NCBI GenBank assembly: GCA_964417885.1
Contig: CAYQKN010000029.1
Location: forward strand, 1-34,315
Length of the DNA: 34,315 nucleotides
Source: UKL13-2 sp964417885
GTDB lineage: Bacteria; Pseudomonadota; Gammaproteobacteria; Burkholderiales; Usitatibacteraceae
Direction: 5' to 3'
Below the pieces are notes generated by a model that was given only the letters and a program-made list of their open reading frames with translations, did no database searches and was not told where the DNA came from. Positions 8,296 to 16,593 of the stretch are shown one piece after another. Both the position numbers and the translations under genes were made by a program. Every line of letters starts with the position of its first letter. Position 1 is the stretch's first letter.

Positions 8296-8515
8296 ACATC
8301 AAGGGCTTACAGAAATGTCGGCCCATTTCTTTTGTTTCGGGTTACGTGTGGTTTACTTTGTGCCGCAATCTCGACTCAAACTGCACCACGGTAGCTGCCG
8401 GTGCCAGCAGGAGCAGCCCCGGCAGGCGCGGCAAGGCCCGTTTTTTTGCTGCATGTCGTGATGAGCGATCAGAACGGAAGCCAGCGTTTCGTCAACAACA
8501 AGAAAAGGTTGGCCC

Positions 8516-9304
8516 ATGCATTCCGGCACGTTACGTAAATCTGCACACCTGCTGCTCCACAACCCGACCGGCAGGAATCCGCTGTCGGCGTGGCTGAACC
8601 GGCTGATTGCGCTGCTTATCGTCGCCAATGCCACCGCGGTCGCGCTGGAAACGGTGCCGAGCCTGTATCAGGGACGCGAGCAATTTTTTGGCGCGTTTGA
8701 GGCGGCATCGACGCTGTTTTTTCTGATTGAGTACCTGACACGACTCTGGTGCGCGGTAGAACAACCAAAGTACGCCAATCCGGTTTGGGGCAGGATTCGC
8801 TGGGCCATGTCGCCAGTCGCCCTGCTGGACCTGATCGTCGTTGCGACCTACTTCGCACCAATCGACTTGCGATTCCTGCGGCTGGCCCGGTTGCTGCGAC
8901 TGCTGCGTGTGTTCAGCCTGGACGGAATGGCAAGTACCTATGAGCATTTGCGGGGCAGCATTGCCGCGCGACGGGAGTTGCTGCTGGTTTCGGCGGTGCT
9001 CATGCTCATTGCGCTTTTTTTCTCGGCTTCGCTGCTCTACTTTTGCGAGCATGAGGCGCAGCCAAACGTATTTACCAGTATTCCCGCCACACTCTGGTGG
9101 TCGGTTGTGACGCTGACAACAGTCGGCTACGGGGACATTTTCCCGATAACCGTTGCCGGCAAGATCTGTGCTGCATTTACCGCCATTTTTGGCGTGGGCG
9201 TCTTTGCGCTACCCGCTGCGGTGCTGACCGGCGCCGTGATAGAAGCCGGTAGCGCGGCTGCGGTGTGTCCGCACTGCGGGAAATCGGCGCATGTGAAGCC
9301 TTGA
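8516..9304 (+). CDS. Voltage-gated potassium channel-like protein
   Basis: A 262-residue inner-membrane ion channel with six membrane segments. S1 is near residues 22-44, S2-S3 follow, and S4 is an arginine-rich helix RFLRLARLLRLLRVF near 120. S5 starts near 153, a pore helix with WWSVVTLTTV follows, and S6 ends near 245. The K+ selectivity filter TTVGYGD spans residues 201-207. This matches bacterial Kv-type channels (KvAP/Kch-like). The C-terminal tail is very short and carries CPHCGKS, a CxxC pair resembling half a zinc ribbon. No RCK/TrkA-N domain is present. An AAAGG ribosome site precedes the ATG. Role is probably control of membrane potential; no linked partner gene is seen. Confidence 0.9.
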   Translation: MHSGTLRKSAHLLLHNPTGRNPLSAWLNRLIALLIVANATAVALETVPSLYQGREQFFGAFEAASTLFFLIEYLTRLWCAVEQPKYANPVWGRIRWAMSPVALLDLIVVATYFAPIDLRFLRLARLLRLLRVFSLDGMASTYEHLRGSIAARRELLLVSAVLMLIALFFSASLLYFCEHEAQPNVFTSIPATLWWSVVTLTTVGYGDIFPITVAGKICAAFTAIFGVGVFALPAAVLTGAVIEAGSAAAVCPHCGKSAHVKP

Positions 9305-9370
9305 TCGGATTTTTCGGTCGGCTTTGACGTGGCGCAACCCTGTTTGGCGCAGGTCCGGTAGATTGATAAC

Positions 9371-10336
9371 ATGGAAAAATCTGCCCCCGCCGAATGCCCC
9401 GTGCCTGCGACCGAAACCTCCCTGTTCAAAACGCTGGTTGAGTGTTCGGCGGACTTTATCGCCATGCTCGACCGCGACGGCGTCGTGACGTTCATCAGTC
9501 CGGCCATTGCGACCGTCGCCGGCTATCAGCCTGCGGAGGTGCTGGGCAAAAGACTGGTCGACTTCATCCACCCTGAGGATCAGGCTGTTGCCCGGCGCGC
9601 GTTGCTGGCCGCCTCGCCGGCGATGAATCGTGCCACCTATCGATACCGGCACCAGGCAGGCTCCTGGCTGTACATCGATACGCTGAGCAAGTACGCCATT
9701 GACGACGCGGAAGTCGGCGCCATCGTGGTCAACACCCGCGATGTCACCGCGCAGCGCCGGGCAGAAGAGTCACTGCGCAACGTGTCGCGGGCATTGAACG
9801 CGTTTTCAGCCGTCAGCACGGCGCTGATTGAGGCCGCCGATGAAACGGAACTGCTCGGCCAGGTGTGCCGCATCATGGTTGAGTCTGCCGGCTATCGCAT
9901 GGCCTGGGTCGGCTTCGCGGAACCAGGCAACCACAAATCCGTGCGGCCGGTTGCCCAGTATGGCTATGAGTCCGGTTACCTGGCCGGCGCGAACATCACC
10001 TGGGACGAGAGCGAGCGCGGCCGGGGCCCGACCGGCGAGGCCATCCGCACCGGCACATCGCGCGTGAACCAGAACACCCTGACCAACCCGCGCATGCAGC
10101 CGTGGTGGCAGGATGCGCTGAAGCGCGGCTATAAGTCATCGGCCGCGATACCCCTGAGATCGGGCCAGGGTGTGTTCGGCGCGCTGACGGTCTATGCGCC
10201 GGAGTCGGATGCGTTCAACGCCGAGGAACTGCGGCTGCTCGAGCAATTGGCCGCGGAACTGGGCTACGGCATGATGGCGCTGCGCGCGCGTGCCGCGGCC
10301 GGGCGCGACACGGTCGCGTCGCGCGCCGGTCAGTGA
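9371..10336 (+). CDS. PAS-GAF sensory protein without output domain
   Basis: A 321-residue soluble protein. A PAS domain occupies about residues 15-130 (SADFIAMLDRDGVVTFISPA, with the PAC-like end VVNTRDVTAQRRAEESL). A short linker helix and a GAF domain at about 150-305 follow (RMAWVGFAEPG, GPTGEAIRTG, SAAIPLRSGQGVFGALTVYAP). In most relatives this pair precedes a histidine kinase, GGDEF or EAL domain; here the protein ends soon after GAF, with a basic disordered tail. No frameshifted output domain can be seen downstream, because the convergent SpmA-SpmB gene begins immediately (7-base overlap of the two stops). It may act on a partner in trans or be a truncated remnant. Confidence 0.82.
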   Translation: MEKSAPAECPVPATETSLFKTLVECSADFIAMLDRDGVVTFISPAIATVAGYQPAEVLGKRLVDFIHPEDQAVARRALLAASPAMNRATYRYRHQAGSWLYIDTLSKYAIDDAEVGAIVVNTRDVTAQRRAEESLRNVSRALNAFSAVSTALIEAADETELLGQVCRIMVESAGYRMAWVGFAEPGNHKSVRPVAQYGYESGYLAGANITWDESERGRGPTGEAIRTGTSRVNQNTLTNPRMQPWWQDALKRGYKSSAAIPLRSGQGVFGALTVYAPESDAFNAEELRLLEQLAAELGYGMMALRARAAAGRDTVASRAGQ

Positions 10337-11568
10337 AAGAACAGGTAGGCCACCCAGATCGCCGCCGCGACGCCCGCCACGTCCGCCAGCAGGCCATAGG
10401 TGATGGCATAACGCGTCTTGTTGATGCCGACGGAACCGAAGTAGAGCGCGATGATGTAGAAGGTCGTGTCGGATGATCCCTGCAGGATGCTCACCAGGCG
10501 GCCGACAAACGAATCGACGCCGTAGGTTTTCATCGCGTCAATCATCATGGCCCGCGCGCCGCTGCCGCTGATCGATTTCATCAGTGCGGTCGGCAGCGCG
10601 GCGGTGAAATCGGTGTTCAAGCCCAGCTGGGCGACGCCCCAGCTCATGCCACTGACCAGCATCCCCAGCACGCCCGAGTTTCGCAGCACGCTGATCGCCA
10701 CCAGCATGCCGACCAGGTACGGGATGATGGTGAGCGAGGTCTGGATGCCGCCCTTGGCGCCTTCGATGAACGCCTCGTAAACGTTGACCTTCTTGATCAG
10801 CGCGCCGACGATGAACAGCACGATCACCGACAGCAGGATGAAGTTGGCCGCCACCTTCGACACCAGCTGGATCTCTTCCTTGCTCATGTACTGGCTGAAA
10901 TACCAGACGATGCCGACCACGATCGCCGACATGCCGCCGAGCCAGGCCAGGACCACCGGATGGAACAGGTTGATGCGCTGCTTGATCGCGACTGCGATCA
11001 GTGCGACGAAGGTGCCGGCAAAGGTCGCGATCAGGGTCGGAATGAAAATGTCGGACGGGTCCTTTGCCCCCAGCACCGCGCGCTGCGCCATCACCGTCAG
11101 CGGAATCAGCGTGAGGCCGGCCGTCTGCAGCACCAGGAACATGATCTGCGCGTCGGTCGCTTCGTCTTTCTTCGGGTTCAGGGTCTGCAGGCTTTCCATC
11201 GCCTTCAGTCCGACCGGCGTGGCGGCGTTGTCGAGGCCGAGGAAATTGGCCGAATAGTTCATCACCATCAGCCCGGTGGCGGGGTGATCCTTCGGGATGC
11301 CGGGAAAAATGCGCGAGAAAAATGGCGAAATGACATGGGCGACGAACTGGATCGCGCCGGCTTTCTCGCCGATGGTCAGGATGCCCAGCCACAGCGTCAT
11401 CACGCCGGCCAGCGGCAGCGAGATTTCCATCACGCCGACACGCGCGGACTCGAAAGTGCCGTCGACAATGCGCTTGAAGACATCGACATCGCCCAGCACC
11501 AACCACTGCACCAGCGCGGCGACAAAACCGACGATGAAAAAACCGGCCCAGATGTAGGTAAGAGTCAT
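10330..11568 (-). CDS. SpmA-SpmB fusion, nucleoside-recognition (Gate) membrane protein
   Basis: A 412-residue polytopic membrane protein. Residues about 1-205 match SpmA (IGEKAGAI, FPGIPKDHPATGLMVMNYSANFLGLDNAATP split over the first Gate domain), and about 215-412 match SpmB (EGAKGGIQTSLTIIPYLVGMLVAI, SISGSGARAMM). In Bacillus the two are separate genes needed for spore core dehydration and maturation. In non-sporing proteobacteria fused forms occur and their function is unknown, perhaps solute or peptide transport. About eight to ten hydrophobic segments are visible. It lies downstream of, and codirectional with, the peptide-type binding protein (134-base gap), suggesting a functional link. 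The start codon has no clear ribosome site. It overlaps the convergent PAS-GAF gene by seven bases. Confidence 0.85.
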   Translation of the reverse strand: MTLTYIWAGFFIVGFVAALVQWLVLGDVDVFKRIVDGTFESARVGVMEISLPLAGVMTLWLGILTIGEKAGAIQFVAHVISPFFSRIFPGIPKDHPATGLMVMNYSANFLGLDNAATPVGLKAMESLQTLNPKKDEATDAQIMFLVLQTAGLTLIPLTVMAQRAVLGAKDPSDIFIPTLIATFAGTFVALIAVAIKQRINLFHPVVLAWLGGMSAIVVGIVWYFSQYMSKEEIQLVSKVAANFILLSVIVLFIVGALIKKVNVYEAFIEGAKGGIQTSLTIIPYLVGMLVAISVLRNSGVLGMLVSGMSWGVAQLGLNTDFTAALPTALMKSISGSGARAMMIDAMKTYGVDSFVGRLVSILQGSSDTTFYIIALYFGSVGINKTRYAITYGLLADVAGVAAAIWVAYLFFH

Positions 11569-11618
11569 GGCGAGGAGGCAATCGTCGGTGCGGCGGTTGG
11601 CAGCCGGCTGGCTGCTGG

Positions 11619-11654
11619 TTCCCGGCCGCCGCCATCTGGCGACGGCGCCGGGAA
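11619..11654 (-). other. Intercistronic hairpin between binding protein and SpmA-SpmB
   Basis: TTCCCGGC at 11619-11626 pairs with GCCGGGAA at 11647-11654, and the inner GC-rich arms pair imperfectly around ATCT. There is no T-tract on either side, so it is more likely an mRNA-stability or attenuating hairpin after the solute-binding protein gene than a true terminator. Confidence 0.35.
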
Positions 11655-11702
11655 ACGTGCAGGTGTCGTGCAGTGCCGGTTACGGCGCGGCAACAGGTGC
11701 GC

Positions 11703-13292
11703 TTACTTGATGGTCACCCACAGCGGCGCGAACTTGTTGTCCGACCGGTGCACCAGCGAGACATTGGCGCGCGACACCCACGGGATGACCTGGCGGTGCA
11801 GCGGAATCACCAGCACCTCGTTTTTGACCAACTCGACGGCCTGGTTGATCATCGCCTGGCGCTTGGCGAGATCCATTTCGACGTCGGCCTTGTCGATCAG
11901 CTCATCGAGCGCCGCGTTTTTGAAGTTCCCGTAGTTGGTGTCGCCGGCGCCCTTGTCGTTGAGACTGTGAAACAGCGGCTTCAGGGTGAACATGCCGTCG
12001 CGATTGTTGTCGCCCCAGCCCTGCATGCAGGCGGAGAACTCCTTCTTCGGCGTGCGCTGGAAGTACTGCGCCTTCGGCATCGCGTCGACCTTGACGTTGA
12101 GACCGATGCGCGCCCACATCGCCGCCACCGCCACGCAGATTTTCTCGTCGTTGACGTAGCGATCGTTGGGGCAGTGCAGGGTGAAGCCGAAGCCGTTCGG
12201 ATAGCCGGCCTCGGCCAGCAGTTTTTTGGCCGCCTCCGGGTCAAACGGGAAGCGCTTGTCCATCGCCGCGGGAATGCCTTCACCTTTCGGGTTCGGCGTC
12301 GCCAGCGCGGTCGGCGTGGCCAGCCCGCGCATCACCTGGGTCTTGATGGTGTTGATGTCGATGGCCTGGTAGAGCGCCATCCGCACCCGCTTGTCCTTGA
12401 ACGGGTTCTTGCCCTTCACGTCCGAGAACAGCAGTTCGTCGCGCGCCTGGTCCAGCGTGATGGAAATGATGCGGGTCTCGTCGCCCTCCCATACCTTCAG
12501 GTCCTTGTCTTCCTTGAGCCGGTTCACGTCCTGCACCGACGGGTCGAGCACGAAATCGATCTCGCCGGATTTCAGTGCCGCCATGCGCGTCGCGTCACTG
12601 GTGATCGGCCGGTATTCGATGGTGTCGATATTGCTCTCGAATTTCTTCTCCTTCAGGCCCCACCAGTCGGGATTCTTCACGTGCACGATCTTGATCCCGG
12701 GTTCGACCGACACCAGCTTGAACGGCCCGGTGCCCATCGCGTTGCGCGAGGCGAAATTGACTTCCTTGGCGGAGAAATCCTGCGGGTTGACCGAGTTGTT
12801 CTTTTCCGCCCATTTCTTGCTCATGATCGGCACTTCGCCGATCGAGATCAGGCCGACCGGGTTCGGCGCGGCGGTGGTGAACTCCACCGTGTAGTCGTCG
12901 ATCTTTTTCGCCACGCCGGCCGGGATCGCGTAAGTTTTGAACTGGTTGCTCTTGGCCGCGCGTTCGAACGAGAACACCACGTCGTCCGCGGTCATCGGTG
13001 AGCCGTCGTGGAACTTCACGCCCTTGCGCAGCGTGATCAGCCGCCTGGTCGGGCTCACCACCTTCCACGAGGTGGCCAGCCACGGTGTCGGATTCATGTC
13101 CTTGCCGGGCTGGATCAGGCGCTCATACACCAGCGCATTGATCGACTTGGTGAAGCTTTCGTCCTGCCCGTGCGGATCCTGCGTGGTGGCGTCGCCTTTC
13201 GAGGCCCAGCGGAAGGTCTTGGCTTCCAGCGCCGGCGACAGTGACGCGGCAATGCAAAACAGCAGACTCGTGACGATCATTCTAAGCAGCAT
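11703..13292 (-). CDS. ABC-type peptide-binding protein (family 5)
   Basis: A 529-residue periplasmic solute-binding protein of the DppA/OppA/MppA family. A signal peptide spans about 1-24 (LLFCIAASLSPALEA). Family markers follow: DPHGQDESFTKSINALVYERL, GVKFHDGSPMTADDVVFSFERA (split), GTGPFKLV, KDKRVRMALYQAID and the C-terminal half with AAKKLLAEAGYPNGF. Such proteins deliver di- or oligopeptides, and MppA in E. coli binds the murein tripeptide. No permease or ATPase genes accompany it here, so it must share a transporter encoded elsewhere or work with the downstream SpmA-SpmB protein. It is divergent from the nag/mur operon, and its promoter region includes the NagQ-like box. GGAGG lies five bases before the chosen ATG. 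A role in stem-peptide capture is inference from context. Confidence 0.88.
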   Translation of the reverse strand: MLLRMIVTSLLFCIAASLSPALEAKTFRWASKGDATTQDPHGQDESFTKSINALVYERLIQPGKDMNPTPWLATSWKVVSPTRRLITLRKGVKFHDGSPMTADDVVFSFERAAKSNQFKTYAIPAGVAKKIDDYTVEFTTAAPNPVGLISIGEVPIMSKKWAEKNNSVNPQDFSAKEVNFASRNAMGTGPFKLVSVEPGIKIVHVKNPDWWGLKEKKFESNIDTIEYRPITSDATRMAALKSGEIDFVLDPSVQDVNRLKEDKDLKVWEGDETRIISITLDQARDELLFSDVKGKNPFKDKRVRMALYQAIDINTIKTQVMRGLATPTALATPNPKGEGIPAAMDKRFPFDPEAAKKLLAEAGYPNGFGFTLHCPNDRYVNDEKICVAVAAMWARIGLNVKVDAMPKAQYFQRTPKKEFSACMQGWGDNNRDGMFTLKPLFHSLNDKGAGDTNYGNFKNAALDELIDKADVEMDLAKRQAMINQAVELVKNEVLVIPLHRQVIPWVSRANVSLVHRSDNKFAPLWVTIK

Positions 13293-13407
13293 GCCATCCT
13301 CCAGTTAACGATAGGTTTCAAGTCGGTCCAACCGGTTCGACAGTTTATGCATCCGGCTGCAAAACTGCCAGCGCGTGGAAATTGCCCGTGTGCGGCCGCA
13401 ATCACCA

Positions 13408-13442
13408 TTGACGCCCCTTGCATTTGGTATTAAATTGGTTCT
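13408..13442 (+). promoter_or_regulatory. nag/mur operon promoter with NagQ-like operator
   Basis: TTGACG at 13408-13413, a 17-base spacer and TAAATT at 13431-13436 form a reasonable sigma-70 promoter pointing to the GntR gene. Overlapping the -10 is a direct repeat, TGGTATT (13425-13431), AAAT, TGGTTCT (13436-13442), with an 11-base period. From memory, GntR-family NagQ regulators of proteobacterial GlcNAc genes use direct TGGTATT-like half-sites with this spacing. The same design recurs upstream of the TonB receptor. The remainder of the 315-base divergent region (13293-13607) shows no gene; 13319-13338 has a partial GGTCCAACCGGTTCGAC-type symmetry near the binding-protein promoter. Confidence 0.6.
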
Positions 13443-13607
13443 ATCCACAAACGCATACTATCCGAATTGCGCGAATGAGCGAAAAATCCCTGCCGTCCCG
13501 CGTGCAAACAGCCTGATGGCGGTCGACGCAGCGGGGCGCGCGCCGGACGCAGTCAGCAACGTGCGGCGGGGGCGGGAGCAGCAATTGGACGAAGGGATGG
13601 CCGCAGC

Positions 13608-14348
13608 GTGATCAAGAGCAAGATTGCCGAATTGAAGCCCAGTGTGCGCGATGCATCGCCGCTCTACCTGCAGCTGGCACGCAAGCTGGGCGAGGCCGTG
13701 CGCAGCGGGCGCTACCAGGCGCACGAGGCGCTGCCGTCGGAGCGCACGCTGTCGGAGTCGCTCGGCGTGTCGCGCGTCACCGCGCGCAAGGCAATCGACC
13801 AGCTGGTCGACCAGGGACTGATCGTGCGCAAGCGCGGGTCCGGCAACTACATCGCCCCGCACCTCGAGCAGCCGCTGTCGCGGCTCACCAGCTTTTCCGA
13901 GGAATTGCACCGCCGCGGTTACACGCCCAGTTCGCGCTGGCTGTCGCGCGCCATCACCGGCGCCACGCCGGACGAGCAGCTCAGCCTCGGCCTGTCGCCG
14001 TCGATGCAGGTGGCGCGGCTGGAACGCCTGCGGCTGGCCGACAATGTGGTGATGGCCTACGAAGTCAGCGTGCTGCCGCAGAGCGTGCTGCCGCATCCCG
14101 AACAGGTGCAGGCATCGCTGTACGAATACCTGACGCGCATCGGCCAGTCGCCGGTGCGCGCGCTGCAGCATATCCGTGCCATCAATTCGCAGCCGCGGCT
14201 GGCCGACCAGCTCGGTATCCCGGTCGGCCAGGCGGTGCTGTTCATCACCCGCGTCGGCTATCTCGAATCCGGCCAGGCAGTCGAGCTCACCCATTCCTAC
14301 TGTCACAGCGACTACTACGATTTTGTAGCGGAAATGCGGCGCGAGTAG
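13608..14348 (+). CDS. nagQ: GntR/HutC-family regulator of amino-sugar genes (NagQ-like)
   Basis: A 246-residue repressor-type regulator. A GntR winged helix occupies about residues 18-85 (LPSERTLSESLGVSRVTARKA, QGLIVRKRGSGNYI), and a UTRA ligand-binding domain about 92-240 (LTSFSEEL, VARLERLRLAD, HSYCHSDYYDF). UTRA members of the NagR/DasR/NagQ group sense GlcN6P or GlcNAc6P. It is the first gene of the operon, 31 bases before nagA, the usual place for an autoregulated nag repressor. The start is GTG at 13608; a GAAGGG about ten bases upstream serves as ribosome site. Likely operators are the TGGTA direct repeats at 13425 and 32106. The effector and the name nagQ are inferred from family and context. 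Confidence 0.85.
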   Translation: MIKSKIAELKPSVRDASPLYLQLARKLGEAVRSGRYQAHEALPSERTLSESLGVSRVTARKAIDQLVDQGLIVRKRGSGNYIAPHLEQPLSRLTSFSEELHRRGYTPSSRWLSRAITGATPDEQLSLGLSPSMQVARLERLRLADNVVMAYEVSVLPQSVLPHPEQVQASLYEYLTRIGQSPVRALQHIRAINSQPRLADQLGIPVGQAVLFITRVGYLESGQAVELTHSYCHSDYYDFVAEMRRE

Positions 14349-14379
14349 GCCGCATCGGATCGCCAGGCAATCGCGCCAC

Positions 14380-15537
14380 ATGACCACGCTCGCTGGAAAC
14401 ATCCTCACGCCGAAAGGATTCGTCCACGGCCGCATCGAGTTCGCCGCTGACGGCAGCGGCGCCGGACGCATCGTGCGGATTGAAGGGCAGGAGCGGGCGA
14501 CCGCCGGCGTGCGCGATGACGCCGCGCCGATCATCGTTCCCGGCTTCATCGATGTGCATGTGCACGGCGGCGGCGGTCACGACATCATGGAAGGCGGCGA
14601 CGCGGCGGTCCGGGTGGCCAGGCTGCATGCCGGCCACGGCACCACCGCGATGCTCGCCACCACCATGACCGCGCCGCGGTCCGACCTCGAACTCGCGTTC
14701 AATGCGCTTGCCCCGCTTTGCGGCGCGGCCGCAAACCCCGCGGCCGGCGGCACCGCGCGCATCCTCGGCGTGCATCTTGAAGGCCCGTTCATCAATCCCG
14801 GCAAGCTGGGCGCGCAGCCGGATTTCGCCCGGCCGATGAACGCGGATGAGCTCAATTTCCTGAACGACATCGCACCGATCCGGCTGATCACGCTGGCGCC
14901 GGAGATCAACCGCAACATGGACGCCATCGAGGCCCTGGTCGCGGCCGGTTTCCGGATCCAGATCGGCCACAGCCTGGGCAGCTATGAAGACGGGGTGAAC
15001 GCCCTGGCCCGCGGCGCCGGCGGTTTCACCCACCTGTTCAACGCCATGACCGGGCTGCATCACCGTACCCCGGGCATGGTCGGCGCCGCGCTGGCGCACG
15101 CCGAGTACGCCGAGGTGATCCCGGACATGATGCACGTCCACGCCGGCGCCCTGCGGGTGGCGCTGCGCGCCATCCCGCGCCTGTTCTGTGTCACCGATTC
15201 GACGGCGGCATCGGGCATGCCCGACGGAGAATACCGGCTGGGCCGGCATACCGTCATCAAGTGTCTGGGCGGCGTACGGCTGGCCGACGGCACGCTGGCC
15301 GGCTCCACGCTGACCATGGACCAGGCGCTGCGCAACCTGGTCAACGAACTCGGGCTCGACCTGATCGACGCCTCGCGCCGTGTCTCGACCTATGCAGCCG
15401 ATTACCTGGGCGTGACCGATCGCGGCCGCCTGGTGGCGGGGGCGATGGCCGATATCGTGGTGCTCGATCGCGACCTGAAGCTGTCGGCGGTGTTCGCCGA
15501 GGGCCGGCCGGTCGATCGCGGCGGGGCGGCGTCATGA
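14380..15537 (+). CDS. nagA: N-acetylglucosamine-6-phosphate deacetylase
   Basis: A 385-residue amidohydrolase that converts GlcNAc-6-P to GlcN-6-P and acetate in the cytoplasm. Metal and catalytic residues are visible: H60 and H62 in DVHVHG, E134 in HLEGPF, H197 in IGHS, H218 in THLFNAM and the catalytic D273 in TDSTAASG. Length matches NagA. It follows the regulator by 31 bases, and its last four bases overlap the start of nagB-II (ATGA), a sign of translational coupling. It takes the GlcNAc-6-P produced both by the kinase and by MurQ cleavage of MurNAc-6-P. Confidence 0.96.
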   Translation: MTTLAGNILTPKGFVHGRIEFAADGSGAGRIVRIEGQERATAGVRDDAAPIIVPGFIDVHVHGGGGHDIMEGGDAAVRVARLHAGHGTTAMLATTMTAPRSDLELAFNALAPLCGAAANPAAGGTARILGVHLEGPFINPGKLGAQPDFARPMNADELNFLNDIAPIRLITLAPEINRNMDAIEALVAAGFRIQIGHSLGSYEDGVNALARGAGGFTHLFNAMTGLHHRTPGMVGAALAHAEYAEVIPDMMHVHAGALRVALRAIPRLFCVTDSTAASGMPDGEYRLGRHTVIKCLGGVRLADGTLAGSTLTMDQALRNLVNELGLDLIDASRRVSTYAADYLGVTDRGRLVAGAMADIVVLDRDLKLSAVFAEGRPVDRGGAAS

Positions 15538-16592
15538 ACGCCGTCAGCACGACGCCGGTCGCGTCCCCGTCGCTGTCGGACATGCTGCGGGAGACGCGCG
15601 AGGCGCCGGCGGTGATCGCGCGGTTGATGGCGGACGGCGCCGCCGATTACCGGCGATTTGGCGAGACCCTGCGCGCGCAGGACCCCACCGCCGTGCTGAC
15701 GGTGGCGCGCGGCAGTTCCGACCATGCCGCCCATTTCATGGCCTACCTGATCATGGCCCGGCTGGGCCGGCTGGTGACCTCGCTGCCGATGTCGCTGGTC
15801 ACGCTGTACCAGTCAAAGATCCAGTGTCGCGGCCTGGCGTCGATGGCGTTTTCGCAATCCGGCCAGAGTCCCGACCTGGTGGCACCGATGCGCTATTTCA
15901 CCGCCGGCGGCGCCATCACCGCGGCCTTCGTCAACGACGCCGGGTCGCCACTGGCGAAGGCGGTGCAATGGGTGTTTCCGCTGCAGGCCGGTGCCGAGCA
16001 GAGTGTGGCGGCGACCAAGAGTTTCATCGCGCAGCTGGTCGCGGGCGCGCGCGTGGTCGCGGCCTGGCAGGATGATGGCGAACTCGGCGCGGCCCTGCAG
16101 CGGCTGCCGGATGCGCTGGAGCAGGCGGTTCGCGCCGACTGGTCGCCCGCGGTGGAGGCGTTGCGCGACGCAGACCGCCTGTTCGTCATCGGCCGCGGCA
16201 CCGGCCTCGCAGTGGCGATGGAGGCCGCGCTCAAGTTCAAGGAAACCTGTGCCATCCAGGCCGAGGCCTTTTCCGGCGCCGAGGTGAAGCATGGCCCGAT
16301 GGCGCTGATCGGCGACGGCTTCCCGCTTCTGGTGTTCGCGCCGCGCGGACCGGCGCAGCCCGGCCTGCTGGCGCTGGCCGCCGACATGCGCACGCGCGGC
16401 GCGCGGGTGCTGCTGGCCGCACCGGCCGGCACCGCCGGGGCGGATCTGCCGCTGGTCGAGTCCGGCGCGGTCGACCTCGACCCGGTATCGGCGATCCAGA
16501 GTTTCTATCCGATGGTCGAGGCGCTGGCGCGGGCGCGCGGCTTCGACCCCGATCGACCCAAGCACCTGGCCAAAGTGACGCGGACCCACTGA
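15534..16592 (+). CDS. nagB-II: SIS-domain glucosamine-6-phosphate deaminase (NagB-II type)
   Basis: A 352-residue protein with two SIS domains resembling the isomerase half of GlmS but lacking the glutaminase domain. Features: TVARGSSDHAAHF (first sugar-phosphate loop, about residues 55-67), AFSQSGQSPDL, AGAEQSVAATKSF, then FVIGRGTGLAVAMEAALKFKET, EAFSGAEVKHGPMAL and the C-terminal RPKHLAKVTRT. This is the NagB-II (AgaS/GlmS-like) family, which in proteobacterial nag clusters replaces hexameric NagB and gives fructose-6-P plus ammonia from GlcN-6-P. The ATG at 15534 overlaps the nagA stop, so the longer upstream frame is rejected. murQ starts one base after its stop. Confidence 0.93.
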   Translation: MNAVSTTPVASPSLSDMLRETREAPAVIARLMADGAADYRRFGETLRAQDPTAVLTVARGSSDHAAHFMAYLIMARLGRLVTSLPMSLVTLYQSKIQCRGLASMAFSQSGQSPDLVAPMRYFTAGGAITAAFVNDAGSPLAKAVQWVFPLQAGAEQSVAATKSFIAQLVAGARVVAAWQDDGELGAALQRLPDALEQAVRADWSPAVEALRDADRLFVIGRGTGLAVAMEAALKFKETCAIQAEAFSGAEVKHGPMALIGDGFPLLVFAPRGPAQPGLLALAADMRTRGARVLLAAPAGTAGADLPLVESGAVDLDPVSAIQSFYPMVEALARARGFDPDRPKHLAKVTRTH

Positions 16593-16593
16593 C

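Noticed and set aside
8203..8515. Possible genomic island or prophage at tRNA-Arg
   Set aside because: Although the tRNA 3' end is duplicated, no integrase, transposase or phage gene lies between or beyond the copies before the next chromosomal gene.
8259..8597. A plus-strand open frame downstream of the tRNA-Arg terminator
   Set aside because: It overlaps the start of the ion-channel gene, has no ribosome site and no family resemblance; the region looks like intergenic scar DNA.
13375..13611. A 78-codon open frame between the binding protein and the GntR gene
   Set aside because: It covers the nag promoter and operator and ends four bases into the GntR gene; no signature or conserved-looking segment.
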